From positions 56,308,001 through 56,372,000 of the forward strand of contig NC_059346.1 in NCBI RefSeq assembly GCF_019703515.2: 64,000 nucleotides of DNA, written 5' to 3'. This stretch comes from Myxocyprinus asiaticus (lineage: Eukaryota; Chordata; Actinopteri; Cypriniformes; Catostomidae). A program made the position numbers and the translations under genes. How positions within the stretch are numbered: the stretch's first letter is position 1; each line of letters starts with the position of its first letter. Under the pieces are notes generated by a model. That model was not told where the DNA came from and searched no databases. It saw only the letters and a program-made list of their open reading frames with translations. Shown in pieces: positions 48,334 through 62,555 of the stretch.

Positions 48334-48595
48334 GGCCCAAGTCTCTGATATTTTGGTCCCTTAAAATACTCTAGGTGCCTCCAAAGTAAATCTATAGAAA
48401 TCTTTGCACATTTGATCATCTAGGAGAAAATCATAAGTCAGGTCACTTAGAAAAGTGCTAGCACACCTGTCCTCAACAAGCCACATGATTTGAGGTACCG
48501 TTCATGTCTTTAACACACGATAAAGAGCAAGTTTCACACTGAAGTTTTTTACTTAAGATTAGGGATTTGTTCTATGTTTCAACAACAGTAATAAT

Positions 48596-49322
48596 ACACT
48601 CAAAAAAGGATTTTGTTGCTTGTTCAATTTACTTCATTAAAATTAACTAAAGCAACACACTTCTAGAACATTTTGTCACAACTTGATTTCATTGCGTTCT
48701 ATCCATTTAAATTTGTAAAACGGAAGTTTACTTAATCCATTTAAATTGGGACAACATGAATACTTTTTGGGGTGTTAATGTAGCAGTGATGAAACTGGCC
48801 AGGGGATTTCCCTTTCCCAGCATGCTTTTTCATGTGACTTGATAGGGAGATTAAATGTTAAAATTAAGTATTTTTTTTAATGTGTTTTTGTGCAAGATGA
48901 ATATGTTATGTTGGGATTTAGATGAGTTTCTCTTATGTTTGAGTTTTAGGGGTTACTATTTTGGTGAAGAGTGAAGAGCTTGAGTTTACGATGAGGACAG
49001 GTAGATGTCACATATGAAATTGCTTGTTTTGTTGAGCAAATACTGTGTTAACCATAGAATAGTTACTAAACTACACTCTGTAGTGCTTCCAACCAGCATG
49101 CATTTAGCATGCTAACATTCAATTTCACCAGTTAGTACATAAATTAATAAAATAGATTTATTTGAGTTATATTGACACATCTAATTTTGTTGGGTTTACC
49201 CAATTCAACTAGTTTCATTCTACACAAAGTGTTTGTGTTGAGATTACATAGTAATTTTAAGTTAATTACTGTCCACGATTGAATCAAGTTCAGCCAAAGA
49301 GCTATTTTTTGCCGAGTGTAGA
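48596..49322 (+). repeat. dispersed repeat, inverted partner of 42790-43545
   Basis: It begins ACACTCAAAAAAGG and ends TTTTTTGCCGAGTGT, an imperfect inverted terminus, and shares ordered blocks with the copy at 42.8-43.5 kb. It is non-coding. Confidence 0.7.
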
Positions 49323-50567
49323 CAGCAACAGGTACCTGCCCAACCAGCTCTTGGGTGAATCATGCCAGTACAAACTTTGATTTGAAGCTAAAAGTAGTAT
49401 TTGAAAATCAGACAAAAAGACAACTTATGTGTTGTGTACCTAATGTCTTTCATGACGGAATGAACTTCAGTCCCATGAAACATTGCAAATGACGCAATCA
49501 AATAAAAAAGAAACAAATTGAGAAATATAAAACTATTAATTTAAAGTTGAAATAACAGATTGATGGCTTCAACAAAAGCATATACTATTGATTAACAATC
49601 TCAGAGCTCATAGTAGGTCTATCTTAAAAGGCTTATAAGTTATTGTTAAAAATCAACTGGCCTATGGAAAAAAATAATGGGATTTATTCTTCTGGAACCA
49701 GACTGCTGTTCTCTATAGCAAGCACCACTAAAATTGTTGAAAAAAGGATGTGGTAAGAGATTCACAAGATCTGCAATTGTTTGTCTTGAATATCTTCAAG
49801 ATAGAAGTGTTTAAATGTGTCCACAGCATGCTGGAAAAACAGAATTCATATATATTTCTAGGTATAGATGGTTTTAACAAGGTGTTTGAAACTGACATAC
49901 AAAATCATGTCTAGAGAAAACACACAGTTGTGTAATTGGATTTCTGACCCAAAACCTTATATAGTAGTTATGAAATATAGCATTGGTGACAATATCTATT
50001 TGTGACAACTAGCCCCGGACTACCCTGTTACATACACGCTTAGCCTCAGTCTGTTAGCGAGAGATATGGAGATATGGATTAGAAACCAACATACAGATGA
50101 AAGTTCTCGTGTGTGCTGTAGTCATCATGGAAAGAACATAAACTGAGCATCTTAAACGATGCAACAGGTAAGTGAGGTTTTACTTCACCAAACAACCTCC
50201 AAAAAAAATGTGAATAGATAGGCTAATAGACAGCGCCAATGTCTATATACTGAGAAAGAAGGCTTGTTGAATACTGCATTAACCAGCTACCATGCTCAGG
50301 GACATGTTGAACAGGGTGGTATTTAGAAATTTCTACCCTTCTCCTTTCCCTTTAGTTTCTGTCTCACATGGGGTATGTTAAAACGGCATACCACCATACT
50401 ACACTATTTTTTCAGTACACAGTATGTATACAATGCACAGTAGCCCTTTTTGACCCTGTTTAATTACTTTTCTTAATAAACGTTTGTTCTGTTAATTTAA
50501 GTGAGTAAGTGTAAATGAACTAGTTCACACACCTATTTTAGCTGATGCACTTGAGCCACTGCACAGC
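49323..50567. other. intergenic, nothing recognised
   Basis: AT-rich, no coding resemblance or clear repeat ends. Confidence 0.45.
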
Positions 50568-50850
50568 CTTTGGGATAGTTCACCCAAATATAAAACTTCT
50601 CTCATCATTTACTCACCCTTTTGCCATCCCAGATGTGTATGAATTTCTTTCTTCTGCTGAACACAAACAAAGATGTTTTGTAGAATATTTTAGCTCTGTA
50701 GGTCCATACAATGCAAGTGAATGGGTACCAAAACTTTGAAGCTTCAAAAGCACATAAAGGCAGCATAAAAGTAATCCATAAGACTCCAGTGGTTTAATCC
50801 ATGTCTTCTGAAGTGATATGGAAAGTGTCGGTCAGAAATAGATCAATATT
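50568..50850. mobile_element. truncated copy of the ATAGTTCACCC fold-back family
   Basis: GATAGTTCACCCAAATATAAA, CATCATTTACTCACCC, CAATGCAAGTGAATGGGTACC and CATAAGACTCCAGTGG match the full copy near 61.6-62.3 kb. The right arm is missing. Confidence 0.75.
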
Positions 50851-51149
50851 TCATTCCTTTTTAAGTTTATAATTCCTTATTAAGTGTATTAGTATACATT
50901 TAAATGTTCAATGTTGTCAGCCTAATTTTTTTATTGCCACCATAATTAAATATATAAGGTACTATACAACAGTTAATTCCAGTCCCAAATCTGATTGGAC
51001 GAGAGGCGTTCCAAGAACAGCTTCTGTTTCTCAGAACAGCAGCACTCAGATGCTTTACTGTTTGTATCACTCCATTTGTGTTTGTGGCATTCTAAATTAA
51101 GTGTAAGTATAGCCCAGGTGTGTTAAAAGCAGCTATAGTTGAGTGGGCG

Positions 51150-51400
51150 AATTCCAATTGAAAGTGATCATCCCTATGTCCTACTCACTACAAAGGACAA
51201 AGCTCTTGATGTGGGCTCTCTAAAGAGAGCATAGCATTGCAGTTTGAATGTACCCTTCACTAAAAGTCTTGTAACAGGGCCCTTTGTGAAAAAATTAACT
51301 TTCTTACTTTTGTTTGTAACGACTCTTCGAGTGACATCCCCTTCCCGAAGTGCCCTTCAAGGGTGCAAAAATGCTGTTTGGAAAACGCCCAGTGTCTTTT
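51150..51400 (+). repeat. dispersed repeat, inverted relative to 29495-29760
   Basis: It shares GTGATCATCC, AGCTCTTGATGTGGGC, CATCCCCTTCCCGAAGTGCC and GGGTGCAAAAATG with the reverse of 29495-29760. Open frames across it are incidental. Confidence 0.7.
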
Positions 51401-52346
51401 CATTTTTGACAGTAACATTAAAGATTTTAGCCAGAAGGTGGCGACAACGACTATTCTGTTCTAACCAATTGCGTAGCTTGAGCAAAAGCTTAATAGATAG
51501 CGTACAACTTCAGAAAAGAACTCCAGAAAGCCGTCTGAGAAAGTTTAGTAACTTTACTGGTAATTGTTCTTCTCAGTTTTCAGTTCTGAATTCTTTCTTG
51601 AATTTTGTAAAACTACAAACAAGACAAGAAAATATGAATGAATATTACATTCACTTTTACAACATATTCATTTGAATAGTACAGTTTGCTTTGAACATAG
51701 TTCAAACATGTTCTTTTTTAACATTGTTTCAAGCAATATATGTATCAAGAAGTTACATGAGATATACATTGGTATCAAATAGAAGTGAAATTAACATGTT
51801 CGATATAGCGCTGGCACATAGCACATTAGCAAAACACAAATCGAGTGTACTTACAACAAAGATACAATAATAATCTAACAACCTCTTATATGCATATAGA
51901 ATCACTATTTAACACAAGTACAGCACTTATTGACATATATATATTCAAGGCTTAGACGATGAAATCAACCACTGAAATGAGCTGCATGCATGTTAACTCT
52001 TGACTGCATCCCCTGAGGGAACTCCAAAGAAAACTGAACTGAATAATTATAGTGTAGTACCTTAAATGTCGGGATTAGAAACACAAATGGGCATATACAA
52101 CAGCACAAAGACCATTTTTATGTGCTGTGAACCAGCTGAGTTGATGACGTTCATTTGAGTCAGTGCTGCCAGTCAGCGAGTGGTTTCTTTGAAGTCCTCA
52201 GCATTGTCTATCACTCCATGATCACTCAGATTACTACTACTACTAGCTTCTTAATCCCCAGCTTCTTTTTCACAGCACAGCAGTAGATTTACTGTTCATC
52301 TCTACTTGGGAGTCACGACAGACACAGGTTTATCGCACACGCTCAA
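51401..52346. other. intergenic, nothing recognised
   Basis: No repeat ends or coding likeness seen; ACTACTACTACT-type short run near 52233-52244. Confidence 0.4.
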
Positions 52347-52372
52347 TCTCTCTCTCTCTCTCTCTCTCTCTC
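52347..52372. repeat. CT microsatellite
   Basis: (CT)n of about 13 units. Confidence 0.95.
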
Positions 52373-52504
52373 GCTCCCTTTTGCGATTACCTGTGGCCGA
52401 ATCTCAGCTGTTCTGATATAGGGCCATACAGCACTCTTGCTCGTTTGATACTACTTTGAGGTCATCTCTCATATCATCTAATTTGAATACATATAAAATA
52501 CTTT

Positions 52505-52680
52505 CTACTTTAAATAGCTTTAGTGTAGTTAGCTACTTTTTGTAAGTAGCATGTAGTGTAGCTAACTACTTTTTAAAAAGAGTAGCTTGATTGTAGTTTA
52601 ACTGCTTAAAGTTAGTAGCTTGTTGCTTGGGAAGCAACAGTTTCAAAGTAGCTTCCCAAATACTGGACATCACCAAGCCC
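52505..52680. mobile_element. fragment of a GTAGCTA-rich repeat with CAGTATTTGGGAAGC end
   Basis: The words GTAGTTAGCTACTTTTT, GTAGCTAACTACTTTTTA and AAAGTAGCTTCCC repeat, ending in CAAATACTGGACATCACC. This is a common fish repeat type. Only one terminus is visible. Confidence 0.5.
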
Positions 52681-53125
52681 TATATTTTTCAATTCTTATC
52701 CAAAGAATTGGTTGTGAATGCTGTTTCGTGATCATTTTAAATCTCTTTCTCATTACTTGAACATACACAAAATGTTGTTAAAATGCAAAACAATTAAGAA
52801 GAAAAAAATGCAGTGATAATTGGGCACTGTTTGAAAATGAGTTGTTATTGCATATTGTATACTATTTCACATGCAATATACTACTACTTTTAAAAATAGA
52901 TGACAATATAAAGTATGTACTGCACAGTATGCAGTCAGCAGTATATTAGAATTCCATTCTCGAACATTTGTTTTACCTGCCTCTATCTCCCACTCACTCA
53001 CTCACACACTCCCCCTACGTTTCTCTTCTCTGGCTCACTTACTGGACTCACTGACATTTACACAAGATACTTAATATTGCAATAGGCAACATCTGGGAGT
53101 GCATCTGAGACATCTAACTCAGATA

Positions 53126-53147
53126 ACACACACACACACACACACAC
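53126..53147. repeat. AC microsatellite
   Basis: (AC)n of 11 units just before the 5' region of the LINE. Confidence 0.9.
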
Positions 53148-53558
53148 TTCCTGTTCCTGCCCTTGACTGGCACGCTTCCTGTTCCTGTTCCGGTTGCTGC
53201 TGGCACGCTGCCGGAGTGTTTGTAGCTTGCTAGCCTGCTTAGCATTGCTTATTATTATTCTTATACGTTCATCATTTTATCCTCTGCCATTTTACCATGC
53301 ATTTCGTGTTTTTCTGCTTTTCTACTGATTTAACTGCGTATATTTTACCACTTGCACCCGTTTTCTTTTCTTTTTTCTCCGCTTGTCTACATCTCGCATC
53401 TCTACTGCGTGGATTCGTTTTCTCCACTGTGTTTTACATGGATTATTGCACCAATCTGAAACATCTGCTGATCAGGATTCACATCGAACCACATCGATCT
53501 CAAATCCTCGCCGCTCAAGAACAACCATAACAACAACAACAAACAATTGCGGTAAGTC

Positions 53559-53697
53559 ATGGCATCTGCTCATATTATTGCTTCCTGCATTGCATGCCAC
53601 ATGTTTACTATAGCTTCTTCCAGCAGCAGTGAGGGATTCATATGTGATAAATGTAAGGAATTAGTCAGGCTGACCAAGAAGTTTAATGAGTCAGAGT
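53559..53697 (+). pseudogene. LINE ORF1 start with Cys-rich motif
   Basis: From the ATG at 53559 it reads MASAHIIASCIACHMFTIAS then GFICDKCKELVRLTKKFNES, ending at TAG. Two CxxC pairs suggest the zinc-binding N terminus known in ORF1 proteins of CR1/L2-group LINEs. The rest of ORF1 is lost at the junction with the hAT fragment that follows. Confidence 0.5.
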
Positions 53698-53702
53698 AGG
53701 AG

Positions 53703-54440
53703 TCAGGAACCTATGGCTCACGAGCCAAAAGTGGCTCATCTGGGTGTCTCACCATTCACCAACACATGATCGTTTAAAACATTCTAGAGATAATTTTCCT
53801 GCAGAAAGTATGGGTGCAATTGCAAAGCTTGAAGTCAATGACACTGTTTTGATTTCCTTTTTCCTGAATTTGTTGTACAGCCTACTCCTGGTGACAAGGT
53901 TTGAAATAAACATCCGACAAATGTGGATTTTTCATGCAGAGTATTTTGCTGATGTACCAGCCACAGTCGGCCTGCGAGTGATATATTACAAGACATTAGA
54001 CACAAAGATGCGCATTTGACGAAATGTGATTATAATTTGAAGAACAGATGAAAGAAAAGCCGCCGATGCACATCTGATTTGATATGTGTGCACAATTAGC
54101 TCTGCGATTCACGAGTGCAATGAAAGCGCTTCTCCAAGACACGCACATTCATAGAGTTCTGGGCCTCGTTTCCCAATAACTATTGATCTTAGCTGTTAAG
54201 AGTATTTTCTATGAGTGATTTTATGAACGTTCATTATTTTTTATGTGTGCCCAGGATGTGAAATAGCACCTGCCACACTCCAAATGCGATGAGGCTCAAT
54301 CCAGTTCGTGAGCTCCTCGTTCAAATGTAGGTATTTCATGTGCAAGTAATTTTGCTCATCTACCCGCAACAGGTGGGTGACCTGTTAGATGTCTCGGTGT
54401 GTCTGTTGCCCGAACTACCAAAGACAAAACTCTCACTAAA
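53703..54440. mobile_element. hAT-like fragment inside the LINE
   Basis: CAGGAACCTATGGCTCACGA then GCCAAAAGTGGCTC resembles the terminus of a widespread vertebrate hAT group. The right end is not clear, so the boundary near 54440 is approximate. It separates ORF1 from the endonuclease region. Confidence 0.5.
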
Positions 54441-56293
54441 TCATTTAGAATTTTTTTTTTTTATTAAGAACAAACTTGAAAAAAAATAATAAAAAAAAAA
54501 AATAATGAAGATAAACATCATATAAATGTAGGGCTACTAAACGTTAGATCTCTTTCAACAAAAGAACTAATTGTAAATTAAATTATTACAGATCATAGTT
54601 TGGATGTGCTCTGTTTGACTGAAACCTGACTTAAACCGGATTAATGTGTTAGTTTAAATGAATCTACTCCCCCAGGTTATTGTTATAAACATGAGCCTCA
54701 TCTGAAGGGTCGAGGAGGAGGTGTTGCTACAATTTACAGTGAAGTTTTTGGTGTTACTCAGAGGATAGTCTTTTGAACTAATAATGCTTAATGTGACACC
54801 GTCAAATATATATAAAAAATCTCTGTCATCTTTTGCCCTTGCTACAGTATATAGATCACCCAGGCCAAACTTAGATTTCCTTGGTGAATTTGCTAATTTT
54901 TTATCAGACCTAGTAGTTACTGTAGATAGAGCTTTAACTGTGAGTGACTTCAACATTCACATAGATAATGAAAATGACACATTGGGATTAGCATTTATTG
55001 ATTTTCTCAACTCTCTTGGAGTCAGACAATATGTGACAGGACCTACTCATCTCCATAATCATACACTAGATTTTATTCTGTCTTATGGAGACATTACCTT
55101 GTCTCTTGTTTGCTGCGATCAGCAAATGTCACTCAGTCTACACCACGCTGTCATTCAGGTAGAACTATTCTTTGGACCACTAAAGATAGCTTCACTAATA
55201 ATCTTCCAGAATTGTCTCACACTCAATAAGCCAAAAAGTCTAGAAGAACTTGATGTAATAACAGAAAATATAAATACAGTCATCTCTAGCACTCTTGATA
55301 ATGTCACCCCCTTCAATTAAAGAAAATTTAAGTAAAAAGCCCCTCAACATGGTACAATGATCACACTCATGTTCTCAAGAGAGCAGCTCGGAAAATGGAG
55401 TGCAAGTGGAAGAATACAAAATTAGAGGTATTTCACTGTGTATGGAGGGATAGTGTCTGTAGCTACAGACAGGCACTAAAAGCTGCCAGGTCAGCATATT
55501 ATAGCAAAATCATAGAAAATAACCACAACAATCCTAGGTGTTTATCCAGTAATATGGCTAAATTGGTTAGGAATAAAGCATCAACTGAACCAGATATTCC
55601 GTCGCAGCACAATAGTAATTTCTTAACTGATAAAATTGAAATAATTAGAAATAAAATTGAAATTATGCAGTCAACTGTCACAGCACATCAGAAAACAGTC
55701 TCATAATTTTCCTCACGAGCAACTTCAATCCTTCGCTGTCATAGGTCATAAAGAGCTAAAAAAACGTATAAAAAAATCAAAAGCCACAACATGTATGTTA
55801 GATCCAATACCAACTAAGCTCTTAAAAGAGGTATTCTCTGTAATCTCAGAACTTCTTCTTAATATTATTAACTCCTCGCTATCCTTAGGGCATGTCCCAA
55901 GAAACTTTAAAATGGCAGTTATCAAACCGCTGATTAAGAAGCCACAGCTTGATCCTGGAGAATTGGCTAATTACAGACCGATTTCAAATCAACCTTTTAA
56001 TTGTGAAAATACTAGATAAGGTAGTGTCCTCCCAACTATGTTTATTTCTACAGAGAAATGGTATATATGAACAATTTCAATAGGATTTAGGTCCCATCAC
56101 AGTACAGAGACTGCACTTATCAGAGATACAAATGACTTGCTGTTATCATCTGATCGCGGCTGCATTTCTCTTCTAGTGCTTTTAGATCTTAGTGCTGCCA
56201 ACGACATTGGTACATCACAACATTCTCTTGTTTTATTTAAGTATGGAGTGCCACAGGTATCAGTTTTAGGGCCTCTTCTTTTCTCGTTATACA

Positions 56294-57741
<1,448 letters not shown>

Positions 57742-59453
57742 TATGCTTCCCCTGGGAGATATTATCAGGAATCATGGAATAAGTTTCCACTGTTATGCTG
57801 ATAATACCTAACTTTATAAACTTTATAAACCCAACAAAAATTCACAATTCTTCAAATTAGCAGTGTATCAATGAAATCAAAGATTGCATGGCCAGAAATT
57901 TCCTTCTACTCAATTCCAACAAAACAGAGGTACTAATTATTGGACGAAAAACCTCTAAAAAATAAGCTGCTAAAATATAATTTGACTCTCGATGGATGTA
58001 CTGTTACGTCGTCTTCTACAGCGAAACTTAGGTGTTATATTTGATATCAATTTGTCCTTTGAAAATCACATTTCCAATGTTTGTAGAACAGCATTTTTCC
58101 ACCTCAGAAATATTGCTAAATTATGACACATGCTCTCTGTTGCTGATGCCAAAAAACTAATTCATGTGTTCATGAACTAAAGACTAGATTATTGTAATGC
58201 ATTACTGGGAGGATGTCCAGCAAGTTCAATAAATAAACTTCAATTGGTTCAAAATGCAGCTGCCAGAGTGCTGACTAGAACCAAGAAATATGATCATATT
58301 AGCCCCATGTTATCATCGTTACATTGGCTACCTGTTAAATTTCATATTAATTTTAAAATTCTGTTAACTACATACAAAGCTTTGAATGGTCTAGCTCCAC
58401 AGGCCTTAAGTGAACTTGATATATTCTATCACTTTCATTACGATCACGAAATTCTTGCTTGTTATTAGTTCCTAGAATATCAAAATCCACAAAAGGAGTT
58501 AGATCATTTTCCTATTTGGCTCCTAAACTAAATAGTCACCCTAACACTGTTCGGGACACACTCACTCAGTTTAAGTCTAGACTAAAGACTCATCTATTTA
58601 GATAGGCATACATCTAATTTATCCATCAAATCACAATTAGGCTGCTTTAGTTGGGTCTGGCGGAACCAGAAACATCTTTCATGATCTATAACTCTGCATA
58701 AAATTGAATGGCATCTATGATAATATTTTTCAATTTGTTTCCATGTCTCAACATCAGGATTTATATCCCAAGGTTACCAGAGCCGGCCAGATCCAGCTCC
58801 ATTCCTGCTTGGTGTCGGACTCCACTGATATGTGTCTCTGAGTGATGACGACAAACTACAGCTGGTGCTAGCCAGACATCACTTCAGTTTTTTACAATGG
58901 ACTTCAGAGGATGAACTGATGCCAACTCCGGATACTTCATATACCACTGCCTGAACCTCACCAAAATGACCTGCCGGTTGAACTGCGATGCACCTCATTG
59001 ATCTCTGCCTGCATCACCTTGGTCTAATGATGGACTACACTCTTGAAATGGAATACATAGACTATCATTTAATTGGCAACAAAAGCCTTCATCAGCCAAC
59101 TAACAAAGGACAATGCATCTATGTGAACTTTTGCAGTTAATCCAGGATGGACTTCAAAGACATTAGTCATTAATCTTACAGTTCATAAAAAATCTTTTTT
59201 TTTAAACACTAGTCCTTAACACTTACTTAGTTTACTAATTTTAAACCATGACTTGCACTGCACACAAACAACTAATATTGGCATTATATTCATGTTGTTT
59301 AGCCAGAGGGGAACTGGCCCCCACAGTGAGCCTGGTTTCTCCCAAGGTTATTTTTGTCCATTAACCAACATCTTATGGAGTTTTGTGTTACTTGCCACAG
59401 TCACCTTCAGCTTCTCACAAGGGTTCTAAATACAATTATTATTTAATTATTAA

Positions 59454-60649
59454 AGGTGCAATATGTGTCAATTTTCATGTAAAATTCGCCTTTTTTTTTG
59501 GCCAATGTGTGAACGGCTTGTAACGCAACTTAAAAAATGAGCCCTTCCCGGACTTCCTAGGTTGACTATTAAAGCCTGTAGACTGATTTTCATGCGAAGG
59601 GAGCGGGTCGGTTTTGCCGGAAAAATCCAAAGGATGTGACGTTTACGCGCGCTCCTGAGAGCCTTCTACTGAATCCCATCTGGCTAAGCGGGAACATGAT
59701 CGTAGTCGAGCGAAAACTAGAGTGAACATCGGCAGGGCATCTGATTCCTGGAGGGACCTTCGTTCAGTATTGGGGATCAAAACCGACCCTGAATTGGCGT
59801 ACTTCTTATTGGACAGGTAAGCTTACATAACTGCAAAGCATGTGAAATACAGTGCCATAAGGATTGAGCTGTGTAATTTTAGCTAACTTGATCTTGCCTG
59901 CTAACGATGACGAATTGCAAGCTACCTTGCTTTGTAACTTTCAAATAATTTCAACGATCTTCTCTTTATAGTAAAAGTCAGGTATACAGGATAAATTTAA
60001 GCAAATACGCTGGTTTCTTGATTGTAGTACAACATATGACATACAAAACATACAATAGTGCAACATAACAGTGCAGTGCAACAGTAAACTGTCTGGTATA
60101 GTTCGGTAGTATTTAGCTGTATGTGTGTATCAGTATGCTAAGTTAGCTGATAAGTAGTTTTAGTTTAGTCTCAAAGTTTGTAGTAAAACAATCAGAACTG
60201 TGTAATTTTAATTATGCTACCTCATCTGTCAGCATGCAACCACTCATTCAGATTTTCTCTTTGGAGCCGAGCGGTTGTGTTCACTGAACTGAATTCCTCC
60301 GCCGATCCATTTCACCTCTACAAGCTCTTGGTTACTTTCGTAACCTCCTTTCCCTGATGGAGGGAACGAAACATTGTGTTCATTTATTTAAGCCCAGTCT
60401 CAACTGTGCAATTGATTTTCTTTGCCTTGCCTTCTAATTTTTTATTTCTCATTAAAATTGTAACACAAAAAAACGGGCCTGTGGCTGTGGGTAATAGATT
60501 TTTATGTTTTTTGAAGAGAATTCGGTTACCCTTGCAAAAGTATAACCGAGTGGTCAAACATGATCAAATGAGGAATCTATTAATGTAATTTCTATTCAAA
60601 TGTTGCTAAAAAAAATTCGGACACACTGTGGCTTTCACGTCTCATACCT
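59454..60649. mobile_element. TTAA-flanked element (piggyBac- or Kolobok-like target)
   Basis: TTAA stands at 59450-59453 and 60650-60653. The adjoining ends AGGTGCAAT and, in reverse, AGGTATGAG are similar but short. It inserted at the AT-rich tail of the LINE. Inside are an exon-like coding stretch (59659-59816) and, near 60325-60376, a GGTTACTTTCGTAACC-type dispersed repeat piece. No transposase is visible. Confidence 0.55.
59659..59816 (+). pseudogene. exon-like coding segment ending in a splice donor
   Basis: An open frame follows a TGA at 59656-59658 and reads EPSTESHLAKREHDRSRAKT, then RVNIGRASDSWRDLRSVLGI and KTDPELAYFLLD. It ends at GACAG|gtaagc, a strong donor. Composition and the basic-then-helical pattern look like protein coding, and I recall similar first-exon segments repeated in fish gene predictions, but I cannot name the family. 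No ATG precedes it in frame, so this copy has lost its start or the start is in another exon. Confidence 0.4.
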
Positions 60650-61417
60650 TTAAAATTCTTGTGTTTGCGCAGACTTTGCAACTGTAGTTCCAGCTTCGGC
60701 CACTGGGGGGGTGGGGGGGGCGGGCAGTTTCAACATTCGGAAAGCATAAACTGATTATAAAGTCAAAACATTAGACTTTCTAATGCTCATTATTCAGTGA
60801 GATCAGCATGTATGAGCAACAATTTCATCCTGTTTATTTTAAGTTGACTCATGGTGTATGTAGATGTCCTCCACAAGACAAACAGAGATAGATGTCTGTT
60901 CTGTTGTAATTAAAACTAATTAAAAGAGAATGAATAGAAAATTGTGCTTGAAACACATTAGTGATTGGTGAACCAAATTAAACGAAGTGTCAATCCAATC
61001 AACAGAGAGTAAGCAATGAATGCCTGTAGCCAGTGATCATTAACCCTGTCTACTCAGCCTCCATCCTCTATCCACCTTATTTTGCAATGTGGAAGTAAGC
61101 AGCGGCTGCATTTCCGGCAAATGTGACAAAATTCCGCTGGCACTGACTGCAGTGTAAATAACTAGAAGGTTATAATACCAGAATTTTGTGATATGGGCTT
61201 ATAAACTATCACACAACCACAGGATGTACAGCAGACTTATGTGCCAATGTCGGATAACTTTCTAACATCAGTATTTATAGTAAAAGAGTAAGTAAATCAT
61301 TTACTTGTTGCTGTGTGTTGTATTAAAGAGACGGTAATAATATCTTCTTTCTTTATTGAGATCGTGACGATGCAGTCTTTTCTTGTCTCCATATAAACCT
61401 CCATTCATATGTACCTG
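60650..61417. other. intergenic, nothing recognised
   Basis: It contains a G run at about 60704-60721; otherwise no repeat ends or coding likeness. Confidence 0.45.
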
Positions 61418-61580
61418 CAGAGGTGGGTAGAGTAGACAGAAACTACTTTAAAAAAAAATTACTCAAGTAGAAGTAAAAGTACTAACATAAATAATTACTT
61501 GAGTAAGAGTAAGAAAGTATACAATTAAAAGAATACTCAAGTAATGAGTAACTTGTTACTTTCACAAATGACATAATAGA
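61418..61580. mobile_element. hAT-like terminal fragment, CAGAGGTGGGTAGAGTAG
   Basis: It starts CAGAGGTGGGTAGAGTAG, a terminus typical of a common fish hAT family, then AAGTAGAAGTAAAAGTACT and ACTTGAGTAAGAGTAAG style subterminal repeats. The partner end is absent. Confidence 0.6.
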
Positions 61581-61639
61581 TGTTAACTCCCCTATATTCC
61601 ATTACATAATACACATTTAACATGTATTAAAGAATTGTT

Positions 61640-62323
61640 AATATTATTAATGGAATTCTGTCATCATTCGCCATCATGTTGTTCCAAATCCGTATGACTT
61701 TCTTTCTTCCATGCACACAATACGGAGATATTAGACAGAATGTTAGCCTGAGTCACTGTTTACTTTCAGTGAATGTTTTTTTTTTGCGTTCATCATTTAC
61801 TCACCCTCATGCCATCCCAGATGTGTATGACTTCCTTTCTTCTGCAGAACACAAATTAAGATTTTTAGAAGAATATTTTAGCTCTGTAGGCCAAAATTTT
61901 GATGCTCCAAAAAGCACATAAAGGCAGCATAAAAGTAATCCATAAGACTCCAGTAGTTAAATCCATATCTTCAGAAGTAATATAATAGGTGTGGGTGAGA
62001 AACAGATCAATATTTGTCATTTTGGTGAATCACCAAATAATCTGTTTCTCTGTTTCTCATCCACACCTATCACATCACTTCTGAAGATACTGATTTAACC
62101 ACTGGAGTCTTATGGATTACTTTTATGCTGCCTTATGTGATTTTGTTTAGCTTTAAAATGTTGTCACCCATTCACTTGCATTGTGTGGACCTACAGAGCT
62201 GAGAAATTCTTCAAAGAAATCTTCATATTAGTTCAGCAGATGAAAGAAAGTCATACACATCTGGGGTGGCATGAGGGTGAGTAAATAATGAGAATTTTAA
62301 TTTTGGGGTGAACTATCCCTTTA
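61640..62323. mobile_element. large fold-back copy of the ATAGTTCACCC family
   Basis: CATCATTTACTCACCCTCAT, ATGCCATCCCAGATGTGTATG and CATAAGACTCCAGTAG in the left half pair with CTGGAGTCTTATGG, CATACACATCTGGGGTGGC and ATGAGGGTGAGTAAATAATG in the right half. It ends GGGGTGAACTATCCCTTTAA. Arms total nearly 500 bp. The left-most 61640-61790 is a second partial left arm. Confidence 0.8.
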
Positions 62324-62555
62324 AGGGCTCTTGTCAGATCTGGATGAATTTGTCAGTAAGAAGAGAGGTTTGGAAACCTTTCTAGTAATTATTACGGTGA
62401 AAACGTGAAAATGTTCCACTAGGACATTATATATAATGCTGAAATATAAACCAAAGCAAGATCATGCTTTATTAATGCCTACTTTCGTTATTTCATAGCT
62501 TTTAAAGTCCTGCATGGATTCTTTTCAGTGTCGAAAGAATACACATCATGATGGC

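Noticed and set aside
51244..51675. 143-codon open frame on the + strand
   Set aside because: It begins inside a dispersed repeat that recurs inverted at 29.5 kb, and it shows no recognisable domain.
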